Source of the DNA: Rhynchopus sp. YZ270_cl-10
Lineage: Eukaryota; Euglenozoa; Diplonemea; Diplonemida; Diplonemidae
Reading direction: 5' to 3'
NCBI GenBank assembly: GCA_964035575.1
Contig: OZ037868.1
Coordinates: 1,054,001 to 1,118,000, forward strand
DNA: 64,000 nucleotides
A model generated the notes under the pieces. It saw nothing but the letters and a program-made list of their open reading frames with translations, was not told where the DNA came from and did no database searches. This document shows positions 1 through 9,947 of the stretch, piece after piece. How positions within the stretch are numbered: the first letter of the stretch is position 1; each line of letters starts with the position of its first letter. The translations under genes were made by a program, and so were the position numbers.

Positions 1-218
1 AGAAGCCAGGTAGAGAATCTAAACCTGTCAACGAGTATCGATTGGTGGGCAAGACCCCATGCGGATTTACTCTTTCCTTCCAACAGTTCATACGCAGGCA
101 CACCTCGGCATCCCATCTCCCTCATCTTTGATGTGGAAAGCGGCATATCGGAGATACACCACGAAATGATCCCCCCCCCCACCACTCTTCCCCCCAAGGG
201 TCGGACACATAGTGTAGA

Positions 219-2507
219 ATGGAGACAGAACCATCCCCTGATGAAGAGAATGTTGCAGCCGACACACACGACCGGCATGTTTTCGTCCGCTTTGTGTCGA
301 TGTTCTGCAACAAGAACGCAGCCGCGTTTAAGGAGGCGTCGATTTCTTTGGGGGCACAGTTGAAGAGTGTTGACAAAGGGGCTGGCGTGCTGCGGACCTC
401 GCAGGCGGAGGTGATGGTGGGGCTGGAGGCGATCTTCCTGGTTGACAGTACCGACGATGTGGTGCAGCTGTCGATCACCCCACAGCTTGGGGAAAAGGCG
501 TGGACAGGGGCAATCCCGCTTGCAGGGCTCTACGCGCGGCGGAATGAGATCATGGTGGATATAGGCGACAAACGTGGTTCCGCAAAGGTTGTCCTCAAGT
601 GTTACGGCTTTGGGAAGCAGGTCCCCGTCGCAGACACATCAATCCTGCCAATGCCCGCTCTCCCTGATGTATGTCCCCTTTTGTTTCCGCCGTGGTCTGC
701 GTCACGAATGTTTCCAGATCAGCACAACAAATGTGTTGCATTATTTGAGACCACCAATATGGTAATGCTTTCACTGCCTACCAGACGCAAGCCTACCAAG
801 GCTGCTTTGCAGCCTACGTCTCGAATGCACTCTGTTGTCTCCTGTAGTTCTCCATACCAGGTTCGTCTGAACTGAAGGTGTTTTTTTTTCTTCTTCTTCT
901 TTATTTTCGAATAACTGCATGATTCTTAGGACTGAAAGGGTTAATGTCTGAAACTCATCTACGGAAGCTTCAACTTGTACATGAAATATTACCCAATTTT
1001 ACTCACAACCAATATACGCATTTCAACGTTGTCCAGGACCCCTTTGGATTCCCCCACTGTTCCCACACCAAACCCTCTCCAGGTAGAGGTAACGTCGCTG
1101 GACCTGATGCTCTATCCCTACACCGCGCAGGTGAAGGAGCCGGGCGCTCCTTCGGACCCGCAGTTCTGGGACGAATTTGAGGTTGCGATACAACGTAATA
1201 AGGGTGTCGCTGCGTCGCCCCCGGTCACAACGATGTCCGTGCAGGTGAAAGGGGTGGAGAAGAAGTTTAAGGTGAATGTGGCGTACTTTCGTGCGTTTTG
1301 CGAGGCGTGGAAGTCGTCTCGTGTACATAAAATTAGCATCAAGGATACAAACGCCGATGCCAAGGAGGAGAAGCAGCGGATCTGTGTTGTGGATCACTTC
1401 TGGTCGACCCTCGTTGCGATTGTTGTTGTTGCGCGTGCTGCGTACAAGACAGAGAACTCATATCGTAAAAACGAAGTTGTCGACCACGTCTTTGAAGAAC
1501 GACGAACAGGCCCCTGTGAAGCAAAGGTCCTTGAAACGCACAGTGACGGGACATACACCATTGAACACCGTAAACGGAACGGACACGGCCGGCACAAAAA
1601 GCAAAGCATCGAGTCCCACGTCGACGCAAAGTTCCTCCGACGCTGGAAGGACCGGCAGAATTACAAAGTGGTGTGCACGGCGAACCCAAAATACCCTTTG
1701 TGGGTGAGCATGAAAGAGTGGGTCAGCGCTGTGGAGCAGTGGTGTCTCGCGAACAAATTGGACATTCTGAACAATGGGAGCGAGGAGGACCAGGAGAACC
1801 TGGTGCGGGGGATGATTGTGAGCTGCAAGATTGTGTCAAGCCGTACACGCAAGGAGTCTCCCGAGAAGCGCAGGGACTCCAAAGACTCTGTCGAACGACA
1901 CGAACGACGCGAACGCAAAAGGTCCGTGCAGATCTCGCAGAACGCAACACCACACCTGGACGCGAAGGGGAGCAGGGAGTTGGCCCCCCTCGTCTCCTCC
2001 AAGACGCAGGTATCAATCGAGGTCGCCACAGACCCGAAGCTCTTCGCAAAGCACAGCACCGAACAAGACAACAGAACCCCAAGCGCAGAACGCAGTCGCA
2101 ACCGAGGGCCTCATAGGAATCACAGCGACCGAACCAAAAGGAAGTACAGTGTAGAAGCACGCCGGTACAGTGCAGACCGCAAGCAGCACAGCACGGAATG
2201 GGGCAGCAGGAAGCACAGCGTGGAGCGGGAGCGCAGGCGGCAGGAGCGAAGACGGCCCAGCACAGAACGCAGGAAGTACAGTTCCGACGCTCGCAGGAAG
2301 CAGAGTGCAGACCGGTCCAGAAAGCGCAGCACAGCCCGCAGGAAGCAGAGCGCAGACCCGCCAAAAAGGAAGCACACACACAGTGCGGAACGGGAGTACT
2401 ACACGAAACACCTCGCAGAGCCAGGCAAACGCAGCGCGGAGAAGAAGCCTCAGGCTAGCCAGCTGAGGGCACAGTACTTAGACGCCCCACATCTCCGAGA
2501 GCTATAG
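219..2507 (+). CDS. Basic serine/arginine-rich protein with a Tudor-like patch, one intron
   Basis: Two exons, 219-668 and 1083-2507, give about 624 residues. The intron is phase 0, and frame and protein character continue across the join. The first ~400 residues look globular, with alternating hydrophobic strands. Around residue 310 there is a 'DGTYTIEH' patch preceded by a CEAKV stretch, as in Tudor/SH3-like modules that bind peptides; this is a weak resemblance. From about residue 420 the protein becomes a low-complexity tail of repeated RKxSAxR / KHSVER-type units, strongly basic and serine-rich, like the RS tails of RNA-binding proteins. No family is recognised, so function is unknown; nucleic-acid or RNP association is only suggested by the tail. 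The start is the first ATG after an upstream stop, following the pyrimidine tract that ends in AAG at about 197. Confidence 0.75.
669..1082 (+). other. Spliceosomal intron of the basic SR-like gene
   Basis: The donor is GTATGT at 669 and the acceptor follows CCCTCTCCAG at 1082. The 414-nt intron is phase 0. The second half of the upstream ORF (after residue 150) loses protein character exactly at the donor. None of the dispersed repeat families was recognised inside it. Confidence 0.75.
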
Positions 2508-3494
2508 GGTCTTATGTCACACGCTGGTACAACAGACAACGCACGCTGTAGTCGTGCAACGTCGCGATACGATGCTCTGCAAAACAAATGCTACGGCCCC
2601 CAGCGTGGTTCATGCTTCCTATACGTGTCTTGGTTTACAGAAGTGTCAGCGTTCCCCTAACCTCCCTTCAGCTTTGTTGCGTATCTCTTGTTGTCGTTGG
2701 GTCGTTCGGTTCAGTTGCGCAAGAAAAATAAATGCTCCGGTGAGCTCTTTTCACTCATTCTCTTAGGTCCGATATGTGCTCCTTCTAATTCTAGCTACCT
2801 CAGTACCCCAAGCCCTGAGGGGAGACATTGTTGAAATCCCACCCTTCGTTTGCAGAAACCTGCGAGGTGATGAGTGTCGGGCATTCAGCTTTTAAAGGTG
2901 TGCATCAATCTTTTCCCCCATCTAGGAAATTGTTGATTCTGCAGAAGCGTATCAACGATACCATCTGCATACCACACCCTCCGCGGTCAGAACTACAAAC
3001 CCACTTTTCTTTTTTGTGTTAGCAAGGAGGGCCTTCCATAGAGGGGGGGAAGATAGTAGTTGCGGGACGTTCTTTCTTTACTCACTCCATTGGAGAGAAT
3101 TTTATTTTTTTACTCGCCCCCTTCCCTTCCAAAAATAGCAACTCTCATTGAAAACTGGCAACACTTTTTGTGTGTGTTGTCTATAGCCCAAAAAAATTTC
3201 TGCTCTTTATTTTATTCCAAACGTTCTTTGCGTACTATTAGTATTCTATTCCAAGCATGTCATTATCATGTACTCAACAGTCTCGTCTGTCTATGAGACC
3301 CAGATTCATTTTTTTATCCTAGCCCCTCCCCACTCTTAGCCTCATTCTTGTGTGTCTAGTTTGTAGTTTGTATCTTCTATAGCAAAGAAAATGATTGAGT
3401 TCTAGTGTTCTCTAAGTCTTCGAACCCCAAAAACCCAAAAACCCAACACAAAAGACTCACAAAAGACCGAAAACCTCATTTATCCTTTTTTTCA
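2508..3494. other. Gene-free spacer
   Basis: AT-rich, with only short uninformative ORFs. A stretch of about 80 bases at 3106-3190 (including AAAACTGGCAACAC and GTTGTCTATAG) recurs in diverged form at 48486-48560, so it is a dispersed repeat. Nothing else was recognised. Confidence 0.5.
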
Positions 3495-3496
3495 GG

Positions 3497-3537
3497 GTGA
3501 CTCAGCACAGAGAGGCTTAGGTTCGTACCGTCCACAG
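3497..3537 (+). repeat. Splice-linked hairpin repeat, family A
   Basis: The unit begins GTGACTCAGC right after a T-rich tract ending CAGG. It has the AGAGAGGCTTAG hairpin arm and ends TCCACAG. It belongs to the family described under 40750-40824. Confidence 0.6.
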
Positions 3538-3704
3538 GAATGACGTACCCGATTTTCTCCAGGTGGGACTTCACTTTTGCATCTTGTTATTCAATCGCAG
3601 CTGTCCAGATGATCGATGATACCGCTCTCGGTTTTGTGCTCGAGGCCTCCATACCGCAGTTTGGTTTCCTTTTTTTTACAACCTTCTGTTGGTCAGGGTA
3701 TTGG

Positions 3705-3764
3705 TGCTCTCATCCGGATGGCTGACATCGTACGTGGGTCAGTTGGAGGTTGCATCAATGACTA
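3705..3764 (+). repeat. Dispersed repeat family C upstream of a gene
   Basis: Contains TCATCCGGATGGCTG, then CGTACGTGGGTCAGTTG, then GCATCAATGAC. Close copies lie at 34498-34560, 44932-44995 and 55225-55290. Here it sits about 45 nt before the pyrimidine tract and AG at 3810 that precede the next start codon; at 55225 it lies inside a proven intron. Confidence 0.7.
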
Positions 3765-3822
3765 TCATTTTTTGTTTTTTGATATTTTCCTCTTCCACCC
3801 TCCACCCCAGAAGTACCACACC

Positions 3823-5700
3823 ATGGCACAATGCACTCCAGACCCAAGAAGTGCGAAGTCCTGCCACCTCAAGGTCTCTGTGCTGATTAAGAGCGTGAAG
3901 GGCGTGCCTACAGAGCACTTCCATGAGGTCTGTTGTCGGCTGACATGCGGGTCTGAGTCTGGACACACAACGTTTAAGAGGAACGTGGGGACACCTTCAT
4001 GGACGTACGGAGAGGCTGGGTTCATCTTCGACGTTGATAAGTACGACGAAAGCACGTCACCACGCGAGAAACGCCCGAGTCTCACATCGTGCCCGAGTCT
4101 CCTATGCACCCCTATAGAGCTGGAGGTCTTTGGCCGTACCACCCGATCTGCTACGTTAGAGAAGGCGTGCTCGGGGGATCTAAACCCCATTGATGCTGCC
4201 GGTGCCTCGAAGCTGTGGACCTCTAAACCACGCCCCCTTACTGTGACCTGTCCTTTGATTCTACCTAGTGGGTCTCATCTGTCTCCGGTTGGTCCACTAT
4301 CGTTTGAAACCCCGGAATCTCCGAACAGCAAAAAATCGCCGAAAAAGAAGAAAAAAAAGTTTCCCGAAATCCTTCTCAGCGGTTTGGTCAAAGATAAGAA
4401 CGGAAAGAGTGCTGGGGATTTGAGTGGGCGGCTGATCATCATTTCTTGCGAGGTGCAGTTGATGTGCCATGAGGCCTTTATGGGGTTTCCACCTGGGGAT
4501 AGGCAGAAGGGGCTTTCAAGGGTTAAGGTGCTTGAAATGTACGGGGACTGCTCTAATGGGGATATGTCGGGGACGTTTCATACCTGCAGTGGGTCGGCGA
4601 ATAGCCCGCCGCCTAATTTAGAGGGTTTGTCGCTGAAGGACGCTGCGACAGCAGGTAGTGGCGCTGCTGCACCGAACGGCTCCCACAACGGAGAAGCACG
4701 CCACCCTCACATCGAACGGCTTCTTGCAGAGAAGTCTGCACCGCGGACGGTCCGTGACATAGCACACAGCAACGCGGAAATTCTCAAGGAGGTAGCACGA
4801 AGTCTTTTCCAATGGGGAGCCTCTGTGGATGAGCACGCTGAGATACTGCAAAGCCAGAGTGCAGCGTTATCTGCGTTGGAGCAGCGCTGTGTTGACGACG
4901 ATGAGCACACTGCGGTGTGGCGTGAGGCTATGGACATGAGGGTTGCAGAGATTGTGGGGACAGTGGAGGTATTGCAGTCAAAGCAGAAATCGCTGGAGAG
5001 ACATAAAGAGACAATAAATAAGGATGTAGGAAAGCTGTGGGAGAAGATCCATGCCTTAGAGCTAGGTGCGCAGAAGATGGGGGAAACGACGTCGCATGGA
5101 ACCAAGCGTGCGGAAGCAGAGTCTGCTACGTTGCATCATGAGGTCCGAAGCATCTCCCGCCAGCTCGACGAAAATGACAAACGAACGCTCTCCGTCATGG
5201 GCAAAATCGATTTTGTTGAATCCGAAATAAAAAAGCAGAATTCGAACCTCCCGAGCAGCCCTGAGTCGCCTCTGATTGCTGCGATTCCGGTGCTGTTGTC
5301 GTATATTGTGAAGGGCGCATATGCGCCTTTATTTGTTATATTTGAGTCGATAACGAATTTGAGTGTGGTTGTGTTTTTTTGTTGTTTGGTTGGTGTGACG
5401 GAGTGGGCGGAGGTCACGTCTCCTGTTGCAGACAAAGCTGGGAACGGAGCTTTCGAAGAAGCTTCAACGTTCACAAGCCCAGTGGAGAAGGGCAGTGCTG
5501 TTACCCGCATCGCTTTCGACCCTGAAGACGACGTGGACGCACGACGTCTAACCAGACGCCGTTCCCTCGACGGCCTCAAAGACAGTGAAAGCGACGACGG
5601 TGCCTCCCAAATCACCGGACGCAGTACATGCATGGCTTCAAACCTCTTAGACTCCCTTGACACTCATGTTGGGTTGCGTTCCTGTAAAAAAGGGGTATAA
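3823..5700 (+). CDS. Coiled-coil protein with C-terminal membrane hairpin
   Basis: 625 residues from the ATG at 3823. This start is chosen because it lies 13 nt after CCACCCCAG (3810), and the upstream in-frame extension is repeat sequence. Residues ~1-200 contain beta-rich segments resembling a C2-like fold (weak), with a lysine run near residue 175. Residues ~310-470 are a long coiled coil (heptad-like, rich in E, K, Q, L). Residues ~483-528 form two hydrophobic segments separated by KGAYAP, consistent with a hairpin or a pair of membrane spans. A polar, serine-rich tail of ~95 residues follows. The layout suggests a membrane-anchored tether or scaffold, but I recognise no family and assign no function. 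No intron is needed to keep the frame. Confidence 0.75.
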   Translation: MAQCTPDPRSAKSCHLKVSVLIKSVKGVPTEHFHEVCCRLTCGSESGHTTFKRNVGTPSWTYGEAGFIFDVDKYDESTSPREKRPSLTSCPSLLCTPIELEVFGRTTRSATLEKACSGDLNPIDAAGASKLWTSKPRPLTVTCPLILPSGSHLSPVGPLSFETPESPNSKKSPKKKKKKFPEILLSGLVKDKNGKSAGDLSGRLIIISCEVQLMCHEAFMGFPPGDRQKGLSRVKVLEMYGDCSNGDMSGTFHTCSGSANSPPPNLEGLSLKDAATAGSGAAAPNGSHNGEARHPHIERLLAEKSAPRTVRDIAHSNAEILKEVARSLFQWGASVDEHAEILQSQSAALSALEQRCVDDDEHTAVWREAMDMRVAEIVGTVEVLQSKQKSLERHKETINKDVGKLWEKIHALELGAQKMGETTSHGTKRAEAESATLHHEVRSISRQLDENDKRTLSVMGKIDFVESEIKKQNSNLPSSPESPLIAAIPVLLSYIVKGAYAPLFVIFESITNLSVVVFFCCLVGVTEWAEVTSPVADKAGNGAFEEASTFTSPVEKGSAVTRIAFDPEDDVDARRLTRRRSLDGLKDSESDDGASQITGRSTCMASNLLDSLDTHVGLRSCKKGV

Positions 5701-5807
5701 AATAGAAATGAGTTACTTTTTGAAAAAAACGCAAAATAAAAACAACTGATGTTGCCCATAACCCAAAAGAAGTACAAAAAAAAAATGACATTATTATTGG
5801 CAAAGGA

Positions 5808-5950
5808 GGTACCCTAACTGTTCGGTCCAATTCGGTGTAATTCGGTCCATTTCGTTTTTTTTTTTTTTTTCGCAAAGGGAAATTTCCCCTTGTACCAGAA
5901 AAACCGAAAAAAACGAAATGAAAACCGAAAAAAACCGAAATGTTAGGGTA

Positions 5951-5952
<2 letters not shown>
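5808..5952. mobile_element. Small foldback element with GGTACCCTAAC ends
   Basis: A 145-bp palindrome-like unit. The left arm is GGTACCCTAAC followed by TTCGGT-type repeats, and the right arm is its inverse, ending GTTAGGGTACC. The interior has short TTCGGT and AACCGAA motifs and a T run. It looks like a foldback MITE; no clear target duplication is visible because of flanking homopolymers. A ~30-nt T run follows directly. Confidence 0.55.
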
Positions 5953-5991
<39 letters not shown>

Positions 5992-6349
5992 ATAGTTCTG
6001 TAACCTCTCTCTCTTTTACGGCAGGTAACCGGTTGAGGTGATACTTCCGGACTGAGGAAGGGCATTCTTTTACTTTTTTTATTTTGCCTGGACGGGGATG
6101 GGGGCGGCTTTGTCTAGATTGTTTTTATTTTGTAGTCTTTTGTTGGGTTAAGGGGATTGGCAGACAACACTGAGGACCTCCTTGGGCCACAGCTGTTGGC
6201 GTTGTCTAGCTCTACCCGGCTGTACACGGTCGGCCTGAAAACAGGTCCGAATCTAGGCTATGTGAACGAAATAAAAATAGCCAAAAAAGAAGGAGAAAGG
6301 GAAGAAGGGGGGGGAGAGGGGAGAAAAAGTAAAAAGAAGTCTCTAAAGT
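5953..6349. other. Gene-free spacer
   Basis: T run, then AT-rich sequence and a purine-rich GAAGGGGGGGAGAGG stretch near 6300. No gene, RNA or delimited element was recognised. Confidence 0.4.
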
Positions 6350-6810
6350 CTATGCGGCGGAGCGAAGGCGCGTCTGCACAAGACTCCTCAGGCGATTGCA
6401 CAGCGTCGACGCCTTCCTCAGCTCCTCCTGACTCAACATCGGCCTCACTGCAGTCCTCCACCGCCCACAGTACTCGAAAGCCTCCGCCGCCGTCATAGAG
6501 TCCCCGCCTTGGGAGCTGAAATGAGTGGTAGTGGGATAGAACAACCCCTCCCACTCATCAGCGGTCTCTGGAATAGGCAAGTCAAACCCGGGGCAGGGCG
6601 CTATGTCATTCCATACCGGCACAGGGTTCGGGAGGGCTGGTGGTGCGGATTGGTAGCCACTCTCCGATGGTGTGTCTGTGCTGGGGACCGAGGTTGCGCC
6701 AGGCAAGGGAACTGCGTGCTGGGACCCGCCAAGGAGGTCCGCGGAGTACGCACTGTCTTGCGAGGCGACGTGTGGCTGCTCACTCGTGTCAGCGTGAGAC
6801 CTTTTTTGGT
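6350..6810 (-). pseudogene. Possible minus-strand coding fragment of unknown type
   Basis: On the minus strand this stretch reads openly for about 150 codons with protein-like composition. It is Ser/Pro/Thr-rich at first, then contains DEWEGLFYPTTTHF and a helical MLSQEELRKASTLCNRL ending in a stop at 6350. At its 5' end the frame runs into poly-lysine/phenylalanine from homopolymers, so the true boundary is near 6810, where an AAAAAAAG could serve as a splice acceptor. It could be a terminal exon of a diverged gene, or debris of a mobile element. No family is recognised. If real, it would be the only non-relic minus-strand coding sequence in the window. Confidence 0.3.
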
Positions 6811-9289
6811 CGATTTCGTTTTTTTTCCAAAGGGGACCCTTTGGTCGCCGAAATTCCCCAGCCAAATTTGGTCGCAAAATCGGCCGATTTTTCAAAAATC
6901 TCAAAAAAAAAAAAAAAAAATTTTTTTTTTTCACAAGTGTTTTTGAGGCCTGCTCACTACACCCTAGGTACCCTTCTGGGACCAAAAAGTCAAAAAAAGC
7001 ATGAATTGGGCTGTTTTGAGCATCTAGAGTTTATTCCCCAGCCATTTTCTGTACCACCAGTGCACTTTGTATGGGCCAGCGCCTTGTCGAAAAATCGAAA
7101 AATCTCAAAAAAAAAAAAATTTTTTTTCGGGAAAATTTCAACCACTGAGGTGGGTCTTTGGGCACCAAAAAATGCAAAAAAATGCAAAAATCGGGTGTTT
7201 TGACCATCTGTGGTTACACAAAACACACTTCTGTGTACAAGCCTACACCAATACAGTGGTAATACAAGGCGATTTTTGACCAAAAAAAAATTTTTTTTTT
7301 CGCCCAAAATCGGGCGTGGTACGTCATAAAATGGCCCAAAAAATCCAAGGAAAACCTTCGATTGGGCAAATTATGAAAAAAAATTTCAAGTCAAATTTTC
7401 AACCAAAATACGGTCATTTTGTTCACACAGTGATTCTACGTCATGCTAGCTTCCTGTGCAGAACTCCAGCAATTCACCAATGCCGGCATCTATCTTTCCA
7501 TTATCGCCATTGCACTTCGTTCACGCCATTGCACTTCGGTCATTTTGTGCATACCCTGTGACTGTGGTGGCTAGAGAACACGCACATGCAGACCCGTTGC
7601 TTGCAATTTCCAGTGTTGTGTTTATCAATGCATGCATCCAGAGGACCTCTGGTTTACGAAATCGTAGGCACTCCTGTGCAAAAATGAAGTCGGTTTTTGA
7701 CCCAAAATCGGGGTGGGTGGGCCATAATTTGCTCCAAATTTGGCCGAAAATTGGGATTTTTCTGAAAATTTTCATTGTGCCCAGCAAAAATCCTTGATTT
7801 TTTGAAGAATTTTCCAAAAAATATGCTATACCCCCTATGACTGGACCCAACTCCCCTCACCCTTTTTTTCCCCTAAAAAAGCCCCCAAAATTCCTACCAT
7901 TTTTACCATTTTTACCATTTTTGACCAATTTAGGGTACCTCCAAACTAAAAACAGCGTAAAATGTGAGAGAAATGAACGGAATCTCATTTTTTATGTTGC
8001 AAATGCATAGAGCTTCTTTAGATGACTTAGGCAAGGAAGTAAGCAGAGGGTTAGTATCATCGACCCATTTTTTTTTTTCTCTCTATTTTTTTTAGTATTG
8101 CCAGCCTCTATGGACAAAAGAGACAGCGAAACCCTAGACTATCACTTCGCCTTCAACGTCGGTTTCCCGAGGCAAAAGGGAGGATACCTTTTATAGACTT
8201 TTTTTTTTCTGTGTTATCAAGCATTGACGAATAGAAATGGAAAACGACGGATGGTGCGTGCCCGCTTTAGCGTATTGGTTTTCCACTGACATACACATCA
8301 CTCGCGTTCATTAGTGAAAAAAAACACAAACCTTTTGCGGTGCGATAAACGAACGTTCCAACCCACGGAGTGTCAGTTCAGTCGTCCCAAGAAGTGTGCG
8401 CTATCAACCAGGCATTCAGTTGACAGTTCATCCTTAACTTTGACAGGATGAGATCCCTGAAAAAGCCTTTCTTTTACACGAACGCATTGTCATTGGGTCA
8501 CAACTTCCCCCCATTTTTTTTTAAACTCATGGAGAACCAGTGCCCTGCGTCCGCCGATGAACGATAAGTCGTTTGCACTTTCAACTTCTCTTAAAAAACA
8601 GAAAGGGTGCATGTGTTGACCCTCTCAAATACTTTCAATTCTGTGAACTGAAAGTATATGAATCTAACTTCTCTTATTTTTTTTTTTTTAAAGGAACACT
8701 GTCACGAGAGGGCTTTTGCATTTCAACGTTTCGTACAAACGAGGTACATGCATTCTCTCACATTTTCTTCTTCTTTTTTTGGGAAAAGGGGTTCTGGTTT
8801 GGATCGCTCTCTATCTTCAAGCTGACCCATCCAAAAAAAAAAACAAAAAAAACTCTTTCTCTCTTCTCTGTCTAACTTTAAAAAATGAACCGCTGTTACA
8901 TAATCTAGTGAAGATCCTCATGTTTATTTTTTTCACCCCATCACAATTTGCCTCCCTATTCACAGTATTCATTTTGTTGTTTCAACACTTCCTTTTTTTT
9001 CGCGGAAGAGTTAGCCCCCCCCTCATGCACCTATTCTATGTAAGAACGTTCACAATAACATTTGCGACAGGATCCAGCACAAAGATCTTCATCAAGAAAA
9101 AAGGGTCGGGGAGGGATGAAATGGAGGAAATGGAGGAAATAAGGCCATTAATAGAACAGCGAACGGGTGGGACTACCTCTTTTGGGAGTGGTTCCCCCTT
9201 TAACCACGGGGTGCTCCCCCTTGTCGGAACTCCGGAATGTAGTTGCCATTTCCCATAGGGAAATGTGGGAGGCCGCTCTGTTTCTCCAC
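6811..9289. other. Repeat-rich, gene-free spacer
   Basis: AT-rich with many A and T runs. Recognisable pieces: a unit at 7312-7435 (GGGCGTGG..GTCATAAAATGGCC) that recurs at 43463-43590 and, inverted, at 43180-43250; dispersed family D at 8213-8350; and family B hairpin repeat at 8694-8745 (ACACTGTCACGAGAGGGC). The rest gives no coding or RNA signal. Confidence 0.5.
8213..8350 (+). repeat. Dispersed repeat family D
   Basis: Starts ATCAAGCATTGACGAATAG, continues with GGAAAACGACGGATGG and ends near ACAAACCTTTTGCG. A second, ~75% similar copy fills most of the third intron of the polycystin gene (56815-56925). Nature unknown. Confidence 0.6.
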
Positions 9290-9829
9290 CCACAGAGGTG
9301 AGGTGCCCCCGCATGTGGAATCTGGTTGTGAAGGTCGTGGACCAGAGCATCCTGCTGCCCCTGGGGCGAGGGGGGAATGCAAACCCGCCACCTACACCCC
9401 TGTTGTATGGGACCAGAGTATTCTATCGCCGTGATGATATCAACTGGTGTTGGTTGCAGACTTCAAATCTGTAGGCGGGGTGACCCGCAGCGGTTCGATT
9501 CCGCCTTCGCGGTGCTTTTCGTTTGACCCAAAAGTGGTCCGTTTTTGTGCCAAGACCCAACACCTTTGCACCCTTCTGGGAGCGATCTGTCAAAAGAAGG
9601 CCGAAAAACGGTGTTTTGAGCAGTTTGAAGCACTTTCTTGTTTTTCCTGCTTAAATGCACTTTTTGCCTTTGCCACTTCTGCCCGAGGGGAATGAAGTTT
9701 CCCTTTTCCTCGTGGGGACACAGCCCGCACACCTCTTCCCAATAGGGGGCAGAGTGAGGAGAACTGTGGTGTGACCCGCATTGGGAATCAGGCAATTTGG
9801 ACGAAGGCTCTTTGCCCATGCGTATGGCC
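9290..9829. repeat. Duplicated segment carrying tRNA-Sec, partner at 48858-49013
   Basis: Three blocks match the segment upstream of the leucine-rich-repeat gene. The first is GTGGAATCTGGTTG through GGTCGTGGACCAGAGCATCC. The second is ATCGCCGTGATGATATCAAC, the 5' end of tRNA-Sec. The third, at 9747-9829, runs from GGGCAGAGTGAGGAG to GCAATTTGG and beyond. The distant copy lacks most of the tRNA and the 230 bp after it, and also lacks a ~70-bp piece bounded here by direct repeats GACCAGAGYATYCT (9337 and 9411). Confidence 0.75.
9428..9514 (+). tRNA. tRNA-Sec, anticodon TCA
   Basis: An 87-nt cloverleaf of the eukaryotic selenocysteine type can be drawn by eye. The acceptor stem is 9-bp style (GCCGTGATG with CTTCGCGGT, one T-T mismatch as in animal tRNA-Sec). 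A 6-bp D stem ATCAAC/GTTGGT encloses TGGT. The anticodon stem GCAGA/TCTGT holds loop CTTCAAA, anticodon TCA. A long variable arm GCGGG/CCCGC follows, then a 4-bp T stem GCGG/CCGC with TTCGATT, and discriminator G. A TTTT pol III terminator starts at 9516. The T arm supplies a good B box (GGTTCGATTCC). One oddity is a G1-U72 wobble pair where G-C is usual. TCA would otherwise read UGA. It implies that the host makes selenoproteins, if this copy is functional. Confidence 0.88.
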
Positions 9830-9947
9830 ACACCATTTACTTACTTCTAAAACCCCCCCTCCATAGCTACACCCCCTTTACCCCTTTAGGAAAATCCCCC
9901 CACCCCCCTACCCCCCTACCCCCTACTTCGCCTTCACTTTCCTTTTC

